From Wenzhouxiangellaceae bacterium (GTDB lineage: Bacteria > Pseudomonadota > Gammaproteobacteria > Xanthomonadales > Wenzhouxiangellaceae): a stretch of 64,000 bases of DNA. Below are positions 16,656-25,908 of the stretch, piece by piece; the first letter of the stretch is position 1; each line of letters begins with the position of its first letter. The position numbers and the translations under genes were made by a program. The stretch spans positions 162,102 through 226,101 of the forward strand of contig JANQPN010000039.1 in the NCBI GenBank assembly GCA_028289455.1, read 5' to 3'. The notes under the pieces were generated by a model. The model was not told the DNA's origin. It made no database searches and saw only the letters and a list, made by a program, of their open reading frames with translations.

Positions 16656-17888
16656 ATGGCATATTCCACAACAGGTCAATCCGGTCGACGCGCGATTATT
16701 CTGGTACTGGATTCACTCGGCATTGGAGCAACCGCAGATGCTGAACGTTTTGGCGATAGCGGCGCAGATACTCTGGGACACCTGGCTGAACAATTTTCTG
16801 CTCAGGGCAATGGCGCTTTGCAACTGCCGCAGCTGAATGCCCTTGGGCTGACGCGGGCACATCGGGAAAGCACCGGCAAACATGCCCCCATAGAGCCGCT
16901 TGATCCGCAACCATTAGGCGCCTGGGGATATGCCAAGGAATTGTCCAGTGGCAAAGACACGCCCAGCGGCCACTGGGAAATGGCCGGCGTACCGGTGCTG
17001 TTTGATTGGGGCTATTTCCCCGCACAGGAGAATAGCTTCCCGCAGGAATTACTGGATGAACTAATCGACCGCGCACAATTACCCGGCGTTATTGGAAACC
17101 GGCACAGCTCCGGCACAGTGATACTGAGCGAGCTGGGTGAAAAACATCTCAGTAACGGCTGCCCGATTGTCTATACCTCAGCCGACAGTGTGTTCCAGAT
17201 CGCAGCACATGAACAAAGCTTCGGCCTGGAAAAATTGTATTCAGTCTGTGAAATTGCCCGTGAACTGGTTGATCCGTACAACATCGGCCGGGTTATTGCA
17301 CGGCCGTTTGTTGGTGATGATGCCACATCGTTCAGGCGCACCGGAAACCGCCGCGATTACGCCACACCTCCGCCTGCTCCTACTGTGCTGGACCGGTTGG
17401 TAGAATCCGGCGGAGCAGTGATCTCCGTGGGTAAAATCGCCGATATCTTTGCGCATCGAGGGATCAGCCATAAGCTCAAAGCCGACGGTATTGATGGGCT
17501 GTTCGATGCGACCCTGAAAGCGTTGGGCACGGCCGGTGACAACAGTATTGTGTTCACCAACTTTGTCGATTTTGATTCCAGTTTCGGGCACCGCCGTGAT
17601 GCCATCGGCTATGCACTTGCTCTGCAACAGCTGGACCGCCGGTTACCTGAGCTGCTGAATACCATGCTGCCTGGTGATCTGTTGATCATCACCGCCGATC
17701 ACGGCTGCGACCCCACCTGGCCGGGCAGTGATCACACCCGTGAACATATCCCGGTACTGGCATATGGTGCCGGTATACAACCGGGTTCTCTGGGGCTTAG
17801 AGAGACATTCGCCGATATCGGACAATCACTGGCCGAATATTTTGAATTGCTGGCCATGGATTACGGGAAATCATTCCTGACCGTATAA
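16656..17888 (+). CDS. deoB: Phosphopentomutase
   Basis: 410 aa, the normal length of DeoB. It interconverts deoxyribose-1-phosphate (or ribose-1-phosphate) and the 5-phosphate in the cytosol. Visible alkaline-phosphatase-superfamily metal sites are LDSLGIG near the N-terminus, [17 protein letters not shown], and [20 protein letters not shown] with the Asp-His and downstream His ligands. The family-specific GADTLGHLA and [16 protein letters not shown] are intact. It is the first gene of a tight deo operon, with 7 bp to deoC. No strong ribosome-binding site precedes ATG 16656, but homology begins directly after it. Confidence 0.96.
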   Translation: MAYSTTGQSGRRAIILVLDSLGIGATADAERFGDSGADTLGHLAEQFSAQGNGALQLPQLNALGLTRAHRESTGKHAPIEPLDPQPLGAWGYAKELSSGKDTPSGHWEMAGVPVLFDWGYFPAQENSFPQELLDELIDRAQLPGVIGNRHSSGTVILSELGEKHLSNGCPIVYTSADSVFQIAAHEQSFGLEKLYSVCEIARELVDPYNIGRVIARPFVGDDATSFRRTGNRRDYATPPPAPTVLDRLVESGGAVISVGKIADIFAHRGISHKLKADGIDGLFDATLKALGTAGDNSIVFTNFVDFDSSFGHRRDAIGYALALQQLDRRLPELLNTMLPGDLLIITADHGCDPTWPGSDHTREHIPVLAYGAGIQPGSLGLRETFADIGQSLAEYFELLAMDYGKSFLTV

Positions 17889-17895
17889 TGGTTTT

Positions 17896-18777
17896 ATGCG
17901 CACTATTACCGTAGACCGTGTCATGACCGAAGCCCGGGCGGCGTCTTTTACCCGCCGCTCGATCAAAGAGGCAGCCAAGCTGCAGGGACTGGGCATGGCT
18001 TTATCAATGACCGACCTGACGACGCTGGAAGGTAAGGATTCACGTCAGCGAATCAACGCCTTATGCCGAAAAGCACTTCAGCCGGCAGCTGATATGCCTG
18101 ACCTGCCACAGGTTGCTGCAGTTTGTGTCTACCCCAACCACGTGGCACTGGCGGTTGAGCTGCTGCAGGGCAGCGGTATCCATGTAGCCAGTGTTGCTAC
18201 CGCATTTCCCAGCGGACAATCACCTTTGCAGCTGCGTCTTGATGAAGTCCATCAAGTGGTGGCCGATGGTGCAGCTGAAGTGGATATGGTGATCAACCGC
18301 GGTGCATTTCTGGCGGGGGACTATGCCACTGTTCAAAAAGAAATTGACGCGATTAAGCAGGCCTGCGGTGATGCTCACCTGAAGGTTATTCTGGAAACCG
18401 GTGAATTGGAGACTTACGATAAAATCCGGCTGGCCAGTGACCTGGCCATCGAAGCAGGCGCTGACTTTATTAAAACCAGTACCGGCAAAATCCAACCGGC
18501 GGCAACCATACCGGTGGTACTGGTGATGCTGGAAGCCATTCGCGATCACTTTCTGGCCACCGGCAAACGGGTTGGCATGAAACCGGCCGGCGGCATCAGC
18601 AAAGCAAAAACCGCCCTGCACTATCTGGTTATGGTGAAGGAAACGCTGGGCGATGACTGGCTCACTCCTGAGCTGTTCCGGTTCGGCGCGTCCTCGCTGG
18701 TCAATGACATCGTTCGTCAGATCCGCTGGAAGCGCACCGGCAATTACACCGCAAGTTACGACGTATCAATCGGATAA
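17896..18777 (+). CDS. deoC: Deoxyribose-phosphate aldolase
   Basis: 293 aa. It splits 2-deoxyribose-5-phosphate into glyceraldehyde-3-phosphate and acetaldehyde. The Schiff-base lysine lies in DFIKTSTGK, and the second active-site lysine in RVGMKPAGGI. AAVCVYPNHV, VASVATAFPSGQ and EVDMVINRGAFL are class I DeoC signatures. It follows deoB by 7 bp and is followed after 4 bp by an aldehyde dehydrogenase, which would oxidise the acetaldehyde released here. Confidence 0.96.
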   Translation: MRTITVDRVMTEARAASFTRRSIKEAAKLQGLGMALSMTDLTTLEGKDSRQRINALCRKALQPAADMPDLPQVAAVCVYPNHVALAVELLQGSGIHVASVATAFPSGQSPLQLRLDEVHQVVADGAAEVDMVINRGAFLAGDYATVQKEIDAIKQACGDAHLKVILETGELETYDKIRLASDLAIEAGADFIKTSTGKIQPAATIPVVLVMLEAIRDHFLATGKRVGMKPAGGISKAKTALHYLVMVKETLGDDWLTPELFRFGASSLVNDIVRQIRWKRTGNYTASYDVSIG

Positions 18778-18781
18778 CGGC

Positions 18782-20236
18782 ATGGTTCAATCATTAAACT
18801 TTGATAATAAATGGGATTACGCACCAGCACCGGAAAAAATACCGGTGCAGATTGATGAACGCTACGGTTTGTTCATTGACGGGGAGTTTGCTGACCCGTC
18901 CGATGGCCAGTGGGAAGATTCCATCAATCCTGCCACTGAGCAACCGCTGTTCAAGTTTGCACTGGCCGGTCAGGCCGATGTAGACAAAGCAGTAGCGGCA
19001 GCCCGTAGTGCCTTGCCACACTGGTCAGGGCTGCCTGCTCAGGATCGTGCGAAATACCTGTTCCGGATTGCCCGTCGAATCCAGGAACGCGCCCGCGAGC
19101 TGGCCATTCTGGAAACCATGGACGGCGGCAAACCCATCAAGGAATCACGTGATATAGACATCCCGGAGGCCGCCAAGCACTTTTTCTACCACGCCGGCTG
19201 GGCGGACAAACTGGACTACGCTTTCCCCGGTAGAAAAGCCGGGCCGGTGGGTGTCTGCGGGCAGATTATCCCCTGGAACTTTCCGTTGCTGATGGCAGCC
19301 TGGAAAATTGCACCGGCATTGGCCTGCGGAAACACAGTCGTGCTGAAACCGGCCGAAAGCACCTCACTGACGGCATTGCGTCTGGCCGAAATTTTTCAGG
19401 AGGTTGATTTACCTCCTGGCGTGGTCAACATAGTTACCGGCGCCGGTGAAACCGGGGCAGCACTGGCGGCCGCTGATATCGATAAACTGGCGTTTACCGG
19501 TAGTACCGAAGTCGGCAAACTGCTGGCCCGGCAACTGGCCGGAAGCGGTAAACGGCTGACCCTGGAACTGGGCGGCAAATCACCGCATATCATTTTTGAT
19601 GATGCCAGCATCGACCAGGCAGTTGAAGGCATTATCAGTGGTATTTACTTCAATCAGGGGCATGTCTGCTGTGCCGGTTCCAGGCTGTTTGTCCAGGAAC
19701 CGGTTATGGATGAAGTGCTGGCTAAACTGGACATCAGACTGGCATCGCTGAGAGTGGGCGATCCGCTGGATAAAAACACCGACCTGGGCGCCATTAATTC
19801 ACGCGAACAGCTTGAAAAGATCAATGCCTACCGTGAAATCGGGGTGGCAGAAGGTGCTTCACTGCACCAGCCGAACAGCTGCAGCCTGCCGGACCGGGGC
19901 TACTGGTCACAACCCTGTTATTTTTCCGGTGTGGAACCCTCGCACCGGCTGGCTCGTGATGAGGTGTTCGGCCCGGTGCTGGCGGTAATGAGCTTCCGCA
20001 CACCGGAAGAAGCACTCAGCCGGGCCAATAATACCCCCTATGGACTGGCTGCCGGGGTATGGACAGACAAAGGTTCTAAGATCTTTGAAATCGCTGCCGG
20101 TCTGAAAGCCGGCGTGGTGTGGTGCAATACCTATAATCGATTTGATGCAGGCTCACCGTTCGGCGGTTTCCGGGAATCCGGCTTTGGACGCGAAGGCGGC
20201 CGCCAGGGGCTGCGCGGTTATCTGGAGCTAAGCTGA
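18782..20236 (+). CDS. NAD(P)-dependent aldehyde dehydrogenase (catalytic half of an ALDH16-like pair)
   Basis: 484 aa. I chose ATG 18782, 4 bp after deoC, over a longer frame beginning at 18653 that overlaps deoC by 125 bp. The full ALDH fold is present: cofactor loop CGQIIPWNFPLLMAAWKIAP, catalytic Glu in LTLELGGKSPHI, catalytic Cys in FNQGHVCCAGSR, and EVFGPVLAVMSF. Its stop overlaps the start of the next gene (TGATG), so the two are translationally coupled. In this operon the likely substrate is acetaldehyde from DeoC, giving acetate; that is inferred from context. Confidence 0.92.
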   Translation: MVQSLNFDNKWDYAPAPEKIPVQIDERYGLFIDGEFADPSDGQWEDSINPATEQPLFKFALAGQADVDKAVAAARSALPHWSGLPAQDRAKYLFRIARRIQERARELAILETMDGGKPIKESRDIDIPEAAKHFFYHAGWADKLDYAFPGRKAGPVGVCGQIIPWNFPLLMAAWKIAPALACGNTVVLKPAESTSLTALRLAEIFQEVDLPPGVVNIVTGAGETGAALAAADIDKLAFTGSTEVGKLLARQLAGSGKRLTLELGGKSPHIIFDDASIDQAVEGIISGIYFNQGHVCCAGSRLFVQEPVMDEVLAKLDIRLASLRVGDPLDKNTDLGAINSREQLEKINAYREIGVAEGASLHQPNSCSLPDRGYWSQPCYFSGVEPSHRLARDEVFGPVLAVMSFRTPEEALSRANNTPYGLAAGVWTDKGSKIFEIAAGLKAGVVWCNTYNRFDAGSPFGGFRESGFGREGGRQGLRGYLELS

Positions 20237-21111
20237 TGGCCGGCCGTATGAAAGTATTGAAAACCTATAAGCTGTACATGAACGGCGGGTTCCCACGCAG
20301 TGAATCCGGACGCACAGTTAAAGTTAATGACTCCAGCGGCAAGCTGTTGGCGCATATCTGCAAGGCATCCCGCAAGGACTTGCGAGATGCTGTCGATGCT
20401 GCACATGCTGCTCAACCGGGCTGGGCCGCTCGAACAGCCTACAACCGCGGGCAGATCCTGTATCGCATGGCGGAAATGCTGGAAGGTAAGTCTGCGGAAT
20501 TTTCTGCAATACTCAGCGCCACCATCAGCGGCGGGCGGCGACGGGCGGAACGGGAAGTCGGCCGGGCCATAGAGCGGTTGGTGTGTTTTGCCGGCTGGTC
20601 AGATAAATACGCCCAGGTACTGGGCTGCAACAACCCGGTAGCCGGACCGTTTTATAACTTCACGGTACCCGAACCAACCGGTGTCATCGGTATCGTAGCG
20701 CCCGATGAACAGCCACTGCTTGGGCTTGTTTCACTGCTGGCGCCGGTACTTTGCGCCGGCAATACCGTAGTAGCCATCGGTTCTGATGAGCACCCGTTGG
20801 CCACGGCTGTTCTAGGCGAAGTCTGTGCGACCTCGGATGTGCCTGCCGGAACAGTCAACCTGTTGACCGGAGAGCGCAGTGAACTCACCGGCATATTGGC
20901 CGATCACCGGAATATTCAGGGGCTGCATGCGGCCGGTGTCGATTCCGATACCCGGCAAACCCTGGAAGCCGGTGCAGGTGAGAATATGAAACGCGTTATG
21001 GTGCGCAGCACCGCCGGCAAAGCCTGGTACGATGATCGCGAATGCCATTCACCATACTGGATAGAACCGTTCATTGAATACAAAACCATCTGGCACCCCT
21101 CTGCCTGCTGA
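20236..21111 (+). CDS. Non-catalytic ALDH-like protein (second domain of split ALDH16-like enzyme)
   Basis: 291 aa. It is homologous to the NAD-binding part of aldehyde dehydrogenases (VPEPTGVIGIVAPDEQPLLG, LCAGNTVVAIGS, VPAGTVNLLTGERSE) but stops before the catalytic domain, so neither the Cys nor the Glu motif exists. The tail HSPYWIEPFIEYKTIW resembles the end of two-domain ALDH16 proteins. Together with the preceding 484-aa protein the total is 775 aa, close to fused ALDH16 length. TGATG overlaps at both ends couple it to its neighbours, so a structural subunit of the preceding enzyme is the simplest reading. Decay from a full-length copy is less likely, given the clean ends and tight coupling. 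Confidence 0.85.
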   Translation: MAGRMKVLKTYKLYMNGGFPRSESGRTVKVNDSSGKLLAHICKASRKDLRDAVDAAHAAQPGWAARTAYNRGQILYRMAEMLEGKSAEFSAILSATISGGRRRAEREVGRAIERLVCFAGWSDKYAQVLGCNNPVAGPFYNFTVPEPTGVIGIVAPDEQPLLGLVSLLAPVLCAGNTVVAIGSDEHPLATAVLGEVCATSDVPAGTVNLLTGERSELTGILADHRNIQGLHAAGVDSDTRQTLEAGAGENMKRVMVRSTAGKAWYDDRECHSPYWIEPFIEYKTIWHPSAC

Positions 21112-22424
21112 TGGCCGATTTGACACCGACGTCAATGTCAATGAATACCATGGATGATGCCCGTGCGGTTCAGATTATCCGCAGCAAACGCGACGGCCTG
21201 GAATTATCCGCAGATGACTACCGTTTTCTGACCACTCATATTGCAGACAGACAACTGACGGATGCACAGCTTGGCGCCTGGCTGATGGCAGCCTACTGTC
21301 AGCCGTTATCGATGCACGAAAGCGCTGTGCTGACCCGGGCCATGGCAGCATCGGGCTGGCAATGCGACTGGCGCGGTTTCGACCTGCCAGGGCCAGTTCT
21401 GGACAAGCACTCCACCGGCGGTCTGGGCGATATCATCAGCTTTCTGCTGGCGCCGATGGTGGCAGCCTGCGGCGGCTTCGTGCCAATGATTTCCGGCCGC
21501 TCGCTGGAACACACCGGCGGGACAATCGATAAACTGGAAAGCATACCTGGTTACAACCCCTTTCCCAGCCCGGAACGATTTCAGCAGGTAGTCGCTGATC
21601 ACGGACTGGCCATAGTCGGACAGACCGCACAGATGGTACCGGCTGATCAAAGGCTGTATGCCATCCGCGGACAAACCGCCACGGTGGACTCACTGCCGTT
21701 GATAGCTGCCTCGATCCTGTCAAAAAAAGTCACTGAGGACCTCGATGGACTGGTGATTGACCTGAAAGTCGGCAGTGGCGCTTTCATGCAGAATCAGGCC
21801 GAAGGTCAACCGCTGATGGATATGCTGGATGGCGTTGCCTCAGCCTGTGAACTGAATTGCCGGATCATGTTCACCGATATGCATCAACCGTTGGCCAACT
21901 GTGTCGGTGATAGTGTTGAAGTACGCGAGGCGGTCCGTTATCTAACCGGTGAACGACGCACTGGCCGCCTGCACCAGACGGCACTGGCACTGTCTGCTGA
22001 ACTGCTGCTGCTGGGTGGAATTGCCGACAATGCCGACAGCGCCCGTGAAAAACTGCAGGCAGCACTCGACAGCGGAAAAGCTGCTGAGTGTTTCCAGACA
22101 ATGGTTGCCGCGCTGGGTGGCCCGGCAGACTTTGTTGATATGCCCGACCATCATTTGCAGCAGGCTGCTGTTATCCGCCCTGTTGAAGCATCGCATTCCG
22201 GTTCGGTCAATTCTATTGACGGCCGCTCGCTGGGGCATGCAGTTCATCACACAGCAGCTGTCCAGGACAGCAGGTCTTTCGATCACCGTGTGGGCATTGC
22301 TGAGCTATGCGAACTGCAGCAGCGATTTGATAGCGGCCAGCCGCTGGCAGTAGTGCACGCCCGCAATGAAATTGAATACCAATACTTAGCCGGAGTCATT
22401 AAACAGGCCATCAAGATCACCTGA
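21111..22424 (+). CDS. deoA: Thymidine phosphorylase
   Basis: 437 aa. It converts thymidine or deoxyuridine plus phosphate to the base and deoxyribose-1-phosphate, the substrate of DeoB. Signature residues are present: VLDKHSTGGLGD (phosphate and substrate binding), SGRSLEHTGGTIDKLESI, ASILSKKVTEDLDGLVIDLK and VGSGAFM. The start overlaps the previous stop as TGATG. A second in-frame Met at codon 9 is possible, but the overlap favours 21111. Confidence 0.96.
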   Translation: MADLTPTSMSMNTMDDARAVQIIRSKRDGLELSADDYRFLTTHIADRQLTDAQLGAWLMAAYCQPLSMHESAVLTRAMAASGWQCDWRGFDLPGPVLDKHSTGGLGDIISFLLAPMVAACGGFVPMISGRSLEHTGGTIDKLESIPGYNPFPSPERFQQVVADHGLAIVGQTAQMVPADQRLYAIRGQTATVDSLPLIAASILSKKVTEDLDGLVIDLKVGSGAFMQNQAEGQPLMDMLDGVASACELNCRIMFTDMHQPLANCVGDSVEVREAVRYLTGERRTGRLHQTALALSAELLLLGGIADNADSAREKLQAALDSGKAAECFQTMVAALGGPADFVDMPDHHLQQAAVIRPVEASHSGSVNSIDGRSLGHAVHHTAAVQDSRSFDHRVGIAELCELQQRFDSGQPLAVVHARNEIEYQYLAGVIKQAIKIT

Positions 22425-22444
22425 GCAACAGCGGAGACTGGTTT

Positions 22445-23167
22445 ATGTCCACACCTCATATCGAAGCCGAACCCGGGGCCTTTGCAGAACTGGTTTTACT
22501 GCCGGGTGACCCGTTGCGGGCAGAACAGATTGCCGACAGTTTTTTTGATGATGTGGTTCGGGTAAACAGTGTCCGCAATATGTACGGTTTTACTGGCACC
22601 TACCGGGGCCGGCGGGTATCGGTCATGGGTTCCGGCATGGGAATGCCGTCATTACTGATTTACACTACCGAACTGATTCAGCAGTATGGCGTTAAACGGG
22701 TGGTACGGATCGGCACCTGCGGGTCGGTCTCGGAAAAATTAAGGGTCGGTGATTTATTTCTGGCTCATGCTGCCGGTACCGACTCCAATGTTAACCGGAT
22801 CAGATTTCAGGGTTATGACCTGGGCGCCAGTGCCAGCTTTGAGTTACTGCACCGTGTCTACCGTGAAGCCCAGCGTAAAGCGATTCCTGTCCAGGTTGGC
22901 AGCGTTTTTTCAACTGACATTTTTTATACCGCAGACTCCTCACTGGTTGAGCTGCTGCAGAATTTCAATTATCTGGGTGTGGAGATGGAGTCGGCTGCAC
23001 TCTACGGATTGGCGATGCAGGAAGGTTTTCAGGCATTGACTGTATTGACCGCCAGCGATCATCTGTTGAGCCACGAATCGGTTCCATCCGAGGTTCGTCA
23101 AAATGCACCTGAAAGAGCCGTCAGACTGGTTCTTGATGGGTTGCTGTTTGATGATCAGCCTGGTTGA
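22445..23167 (+). CDS. deoD: Purine nucleoside phosphorylase, DeoD type
   Basis: 240 aa, closely matching hexameric bacterial DeoD. MSTPHIEAE, VLLPGDPLRAEQIA, FTGTYRGRRVSVMGSGMGMP, RIGTCGS and GVEMESAALYG line the phosphate, ribose and base sites, and the catalytic Asp lies in TASDHLLSHE. It releases purine bases and (deoxy)ribose-1-phosphate. It is the last gene of the deo operon, 20 bp after deoA, with a GGAG ribosome-binding site at about 22433. No rho-independent terminator is evident downstream. Confidence 0.95.
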   Translation: MSTPHIEAEPGAFAELVLLPGDPLRAEQIADSFFDDVVRVNSVRNMYGFTGTYRGRRVSVMGSGMGMPSLLIYTTELIQQYGVKRVVRIGTCGSVSEKLRVGDLFLAHAAGTDSNVNRIRFQGYDLGASASFELLHRVYREAQRKAIPVQVGSVFSTDIFYTADSSLVELLQNFNYLGVEMESAALYGLAMQEGFQALTVLTASDHLLSHESVPSEVRQNAPERAVRLVLDGLLFDDQPG

Positions 23168-23248
23168 CTGGCACGAGTTGACACATTTAGCCATAGCACG
23201 TCCGTTACCTATTCGGCATAATAATTCGGTTAATTCAAGGAGAAAATC

Positions 23249-23443
23249 ATGAGCGCAATACGGGTAATTTTGCTGTTACTGGCTTTGCTGTTCACTTCTA
23301 CAGCCATTGCCATGGAGCAATTCACCAACCGCTTCGACGCCATCGATGCTATTTCCATCCAGGAATCAGGTGATGACGACGATGACGACGATGACGACGA
23401 CGATGATGATGACGATGATGACGAAAGTGATACTGGCATATAA
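23249..23443 (+). CDS. Small exported poly-aspartate protein
   Basis: 64 aa with a strong AAGGAG ribosome-binding site at about 23237. Residues 1-21 form a signal peptide (MSAIRVILLLLALLFTSTAI then A-M). The mature chain is only about 43 residues: a short polar segment followed by Gly, 17 consecutive Asp, then ESDTGI. The tract is encoded by irregularly mixed GAT and GAC codons, so selection on the peptide, rather than simple slippage of one triplet, is plausible. Divalent-cation binding is the obvious guess. I recognise no family. It stands alone between deoD and an AraC gene. Confidence 0.7.
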   Translation: MSAIRVILLLLALLFTSTAIAMEQFTNRFDAIDAISIQESGDDDDDDDDDDDDDDDDDESDTGI

Positions 23444-23646
23444 AGCCGGTTCACAATAATCGAACTTCCCATCCCATCATTCATTTCAGTGGCTGTTTGA
23501 ATAGATCAGGCAGCCGGGCAACCATCTTGTGCTACATTGCCACCCCACCGGCCAGCGCAAGAATCATCAAGTAATTATTCGCTTTCTCTGTTAAAACTAT
23601 GGCTTAATTTAATCGGCAAATAGCCTGTAACAGATGGAGCAACGGC

Positions 23647-24510
23647 ATGACAGATCACAACAAAGTGGTTGATGCAGCTATCTTTGCCCAGGCTCACCTG
23701 GATGAACCGCTACCGCTAACTCGACTGGCCGGCATTGCTGAATTATCTCCTTACCATTTTCACCGGTTGTTCACCCGGGTCAGCGGCGAAACACCGGCTG
23801 CCTTCGTGCAGCGCCTGCGGCTTGAAAAAGCTGCATTTCGTTTATTGCTGCACGATGATCCGATTATCAGTATTGCGCTGGACTGCGGGTATAACAATCA
23901 TGAAACGTTAAGCAGGGCTTTTCGGCGAAAATTCGGTTGTTCACCTCGCGATTACCGTCACAGGCAACGCCTGATTGTTGCTTCCAGGCGCGCCACTATG
24001 CAGCAGCAAAGCAAAACCAGCACTTACCGGCTTTCCAGCACCCGGATCGTGCAATTACAGGCCCTGCCGATCGCCTATATCAGAACCACAGGCCCTTATG
24101 AACAGGTCGACACCGGATTATGGAATGAACTGAACGACTGGGCTGATCAGAATGGCCTGCCCGACCAGCGTATGCAAATAGGAATCGGTCATGATGCAGT
24201 TAACATTACAGAGCCCACACAACTGCGTTTTGATGCCTGTATCACCGTACCGGACAACACCAAAGCCAGCGACGATATTCGCATCGGCACATTGCCGGTG
24301 CCGGTTTGTGCGGTGACAACCCATGTTGGTGCGTATCACACACTACCGGCCGCCTACCCGGAAATTTTCACCCGGGCAGTATCCCAGCCGGGTTACCGGA
24401 TCGTTGGTCTGCCTGCCATCGAAATTTACCGTGACACCTGCGTTGATAATCTTCGTGCTGTCAGCACCACGGACATATACCTGCCTGTACAGCGCAGTCC
24501 AGGCCACTAA
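23647..24510 (+). CDS. AraC-family regulator with C-terminal GyrI-like ligand-binding domain
   Basis: 287 aa. Two helix-turn-helix motifs lie at residues 5-105: LTRLAGIAELSPYHFHRLF and ISIALDCGYNNHETLSRAF, with the AraC-typical GCSPRDYR end. Residues about 130-285 match the GyrI/SbmC small-molecule-binding fold (IAYIRTTGPYEQV ... CAVTTHVGAYHTL). GGAG precedes ATG 23647. The next gene encodes another GyrI-fold protein, so both may respond to the same hydrophobic ligand or drug. Confidence 0.9.
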   Translation: MTDHNKVVDAAIFAQAHLDEPLPLTRLAGIAELSPYHFHRLFTRVSGETPAAFVQRLRLEKAAFRLLLHDDPIISIALDCGYNNHETLSRAFRRKFGCSPRDYRHRQRLIVASRRATMQQQSKTSTYRLSSTRIVQLQALPIAYIRTTGPYEQVDTGLWNELNDWADQNGLPDQRMQIGIGHDAVNITEPTQLRFDACITVPDNTKASDDIRIGTLPVPVCAVTTHVGAYHTLPAAYPEIFTRAVSQPGYRIVGLPAIEIYRDTCVDNLRAVSTTDIYLPVQRSPGH

Positions 24511-24544
24511 CAGAAATCAGAATCACCTGTATAAGGAGTCATTG

Positions 24545-25054
24545 ATGCAAACAGATATCATTGTTGAACAACAAAATACTCAACACACTCTGGAAATTGC
24601 AGTGCGGATACCGCTGTTTAAAATCCCCAAGGTTCTGGGTGACTGCTTTCCAAGAATCAAGCAGCACATCGAAGCATCGGACAGCAAGCTGGCCGGTGCT
24701 CCCTATGCACGTTATCTCAACATCGACTGGGAGGTCGTACGCAAGCAGGGCATGCTGGGGCAGATCTGGCAACTATTGACGCACAAACAGCCCATGCGTA
24801 TCGGTATGCCTGTCGCTTCAGCTGCCGGTGGAACCGATGAGATACAGCCATCAGAGATTACCGCCGGAGAGTATGTCAAAACCATTCACGTTGGCCCTTA
24901 CCATAAGGTCGGTGAAACCTATAAGCGAATCGCTGAATGGGCTGCAAAGCAAAATATTGTTATGGCTGACAACAGTATAGAAAGCTATTTCACCGACCCG
25001 GGTGAAGTGCCGGCTGAGGAACTGCAAACCCTGATTCTGATACCTGTTGCCTGA
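24545..25054 (+). CDS. GyrI-like small-molecule-binding domain protein
   Basis: 169 aa. ATG 24545 is chosen for its AAGGAG at 24533-24538; a longer frame from 24323 overlaps the AraC gene. TAGEYVKTIHVGPYHKVGETYKRIAEW is recognised as the GyrI/SbmC core in its family context. No DNA-binding region is present. It is cotranscribed with the upstream AraC-GyrI regulator (34-bp gap) and is a probable ligand-sequestering or effector-binding partner. Confidence 0.85.
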   Translation: MQTDIIVEQQNTQHTLEIAVRIPLFKIPKVLGDCFPRIKQHIEASDSKLAGAPYARYLNIDWEVVRKQGMLGQIWQLLTHKQPMRIGMPVASAAGGTDEIQPSEITAGEYVKTIHVGPYHKVGETYKRIAEWAAKQNIVMADNSIESYFTDPGEVPAEELQTLILIPVA

Positions 25055-25071
25055 ACAAACTACCAAATAAG

Positions 25072-25107
25072 CAGCAACCAGGCAGATATTAATCTGCCTG
25101 GTTGCTG
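25072..25107. terminator. Bidirectional hairpin terminator
   Basis: A perfect 16-bp stem (CAGCAACCAGGCAGAT, loop of 4 nt, exact complement) lies between the convergent genes ending at 25054 (+) and 25128 (-). On the minus side it is followed by a T-rich stretch (GCTTATTTGG). On the plus side there is no T-run. Confidence 0.75.
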
Positions 25108-25127
25108 TCAGCCAACTATCTACACTG

Positions 25128-25805
25128 TCAGCTTTCCTGCTTCAGCTCTCCCCAAAGCATCAGGGCGCCTATCATCAAGTACCAGATACTGTTGACCACC
25201 ACTACAGCCGTCATCCCGGTAATATGCAGGCGCAAGTGGCCGCCCAGCAGTAATAAAATCGGGAATAATCCAACCAGGATTCCTATCAAACCGGCTATAC
25301 GGGCCAGCTTCTGATGCACCAGCAAAGCGATTGACCAGCACAGTATTCCTAAGGAAGTGCCGATCAGCCCGGCATTAGCAAACGCCTGATTGGCTGCCCA
25401 ACCGGCTGCCAGGAAACCTGGGGCCTGCTGCATTTCAGCTGCCTGGCTTCCGCCAAAGTGAGCTGCAATTTCCGGCACGATAAAACCACTGACCACGGCA
25501 GCCAGCATGTAAGCCAGTACACCCAGACTGAATAATAAATAGCCCAGCGACGGCAACGCACGGCCTGCATCCAGTCTTACAGTGAGTCCATAGGCGCCGA
25601 ACCAGATACCGGCCAAAACCGCAATCATCAATCCATGTACCCAGGCCGAAACGGCTGCCTCATGCTGTATTTCCTCCAATACACCGCTTAAATCACCGGC
25701 ACTGGTGGTGGGATGATGCAGCATAAATACTATTGTCAGCACCGCGCCGGCCATCAGCGCCAGCCCGGATACCGGATTAAGTCGTGAATTTGATAAGGTA
25801 TGCAT
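25128..25805 (-). CDS. Polytopic membrane protein, function unknown
   Basis: 225 aa from ATG 25805 (MHTLSNSRLNP); a TTG 30 bp upstream would extend it. There are about seven hydrophobic segments, e.g. GLALMAGAVLTIVFML, GLMIAVLAGIWFGAYGL, YLLFSLGVLAYMLAAVV and IAGLIGILVGLFPILLL, with few charged residues, so it is an inner-membrane protein. It is divergent from a TetR regulator at 25909 across a 103-bp spacer with an inverted repeat, so it is probably that regulator's target. I do not recognise a specific transporter signature. Confidence 0.8.
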   Translation of the reverse strand: MHTLSNSRLNPVSGLALMAGAVLTIVFMLHHPTTSAGDLSGVLEEIQHEAAVSAWVHGLMIAVLAGIWFGAYGLTVRLDAGRALPSLGYLLFSLGVLAYMLAAVVSGFIVPEIAAHFGGSQAAEMQQAPGFLAAGWAANQAFANAGLIGTSLGILCWSIALLVHQKLARIAGLIGILVGLFPILLLLGGHLRLHITGMTAVVVVNSIWYLMIGALMLWGELKQES

Positions 25806-25881
25806 AATAGTGATCCATTTATGTAACGGCCTCAATGTGCAATAACCGCAGGCACATGGGAAGAGCCACAGACGAGATAAT

Positions 25882-25903
25882 GGACAAAGCAGCGAAATTG
25901 TCC
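25882..25903. promoter_or_regulatory. Candidate TetR operator
   Basis: GGACAA (25882-25887) and TTGTCC (25898-25903) form an inverted repeat with a 10-nt spacer, just upstream of the TetR start at 25909 in the divergent intergenic region. Size and placement fit a TetR autoregulatory site. Confidence 0.4.
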
Positions 25904-25908
25904 GGAAA

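Noticed and set aside
18653..18781. Longer N-terminus of the aldehyde dehydrogenase overlapping deoC
   Set aside because: The extension has no family similarity, and the ATG 4 bp after deoC fits the operon spacing.
23374..23428. GAT/GAC tract as a microsatellite or CRISPR-like repeat
   Set aside because: It is an in-frame poly-Asp coding tract; there are no spacers and no repeat unit longer than a codon.
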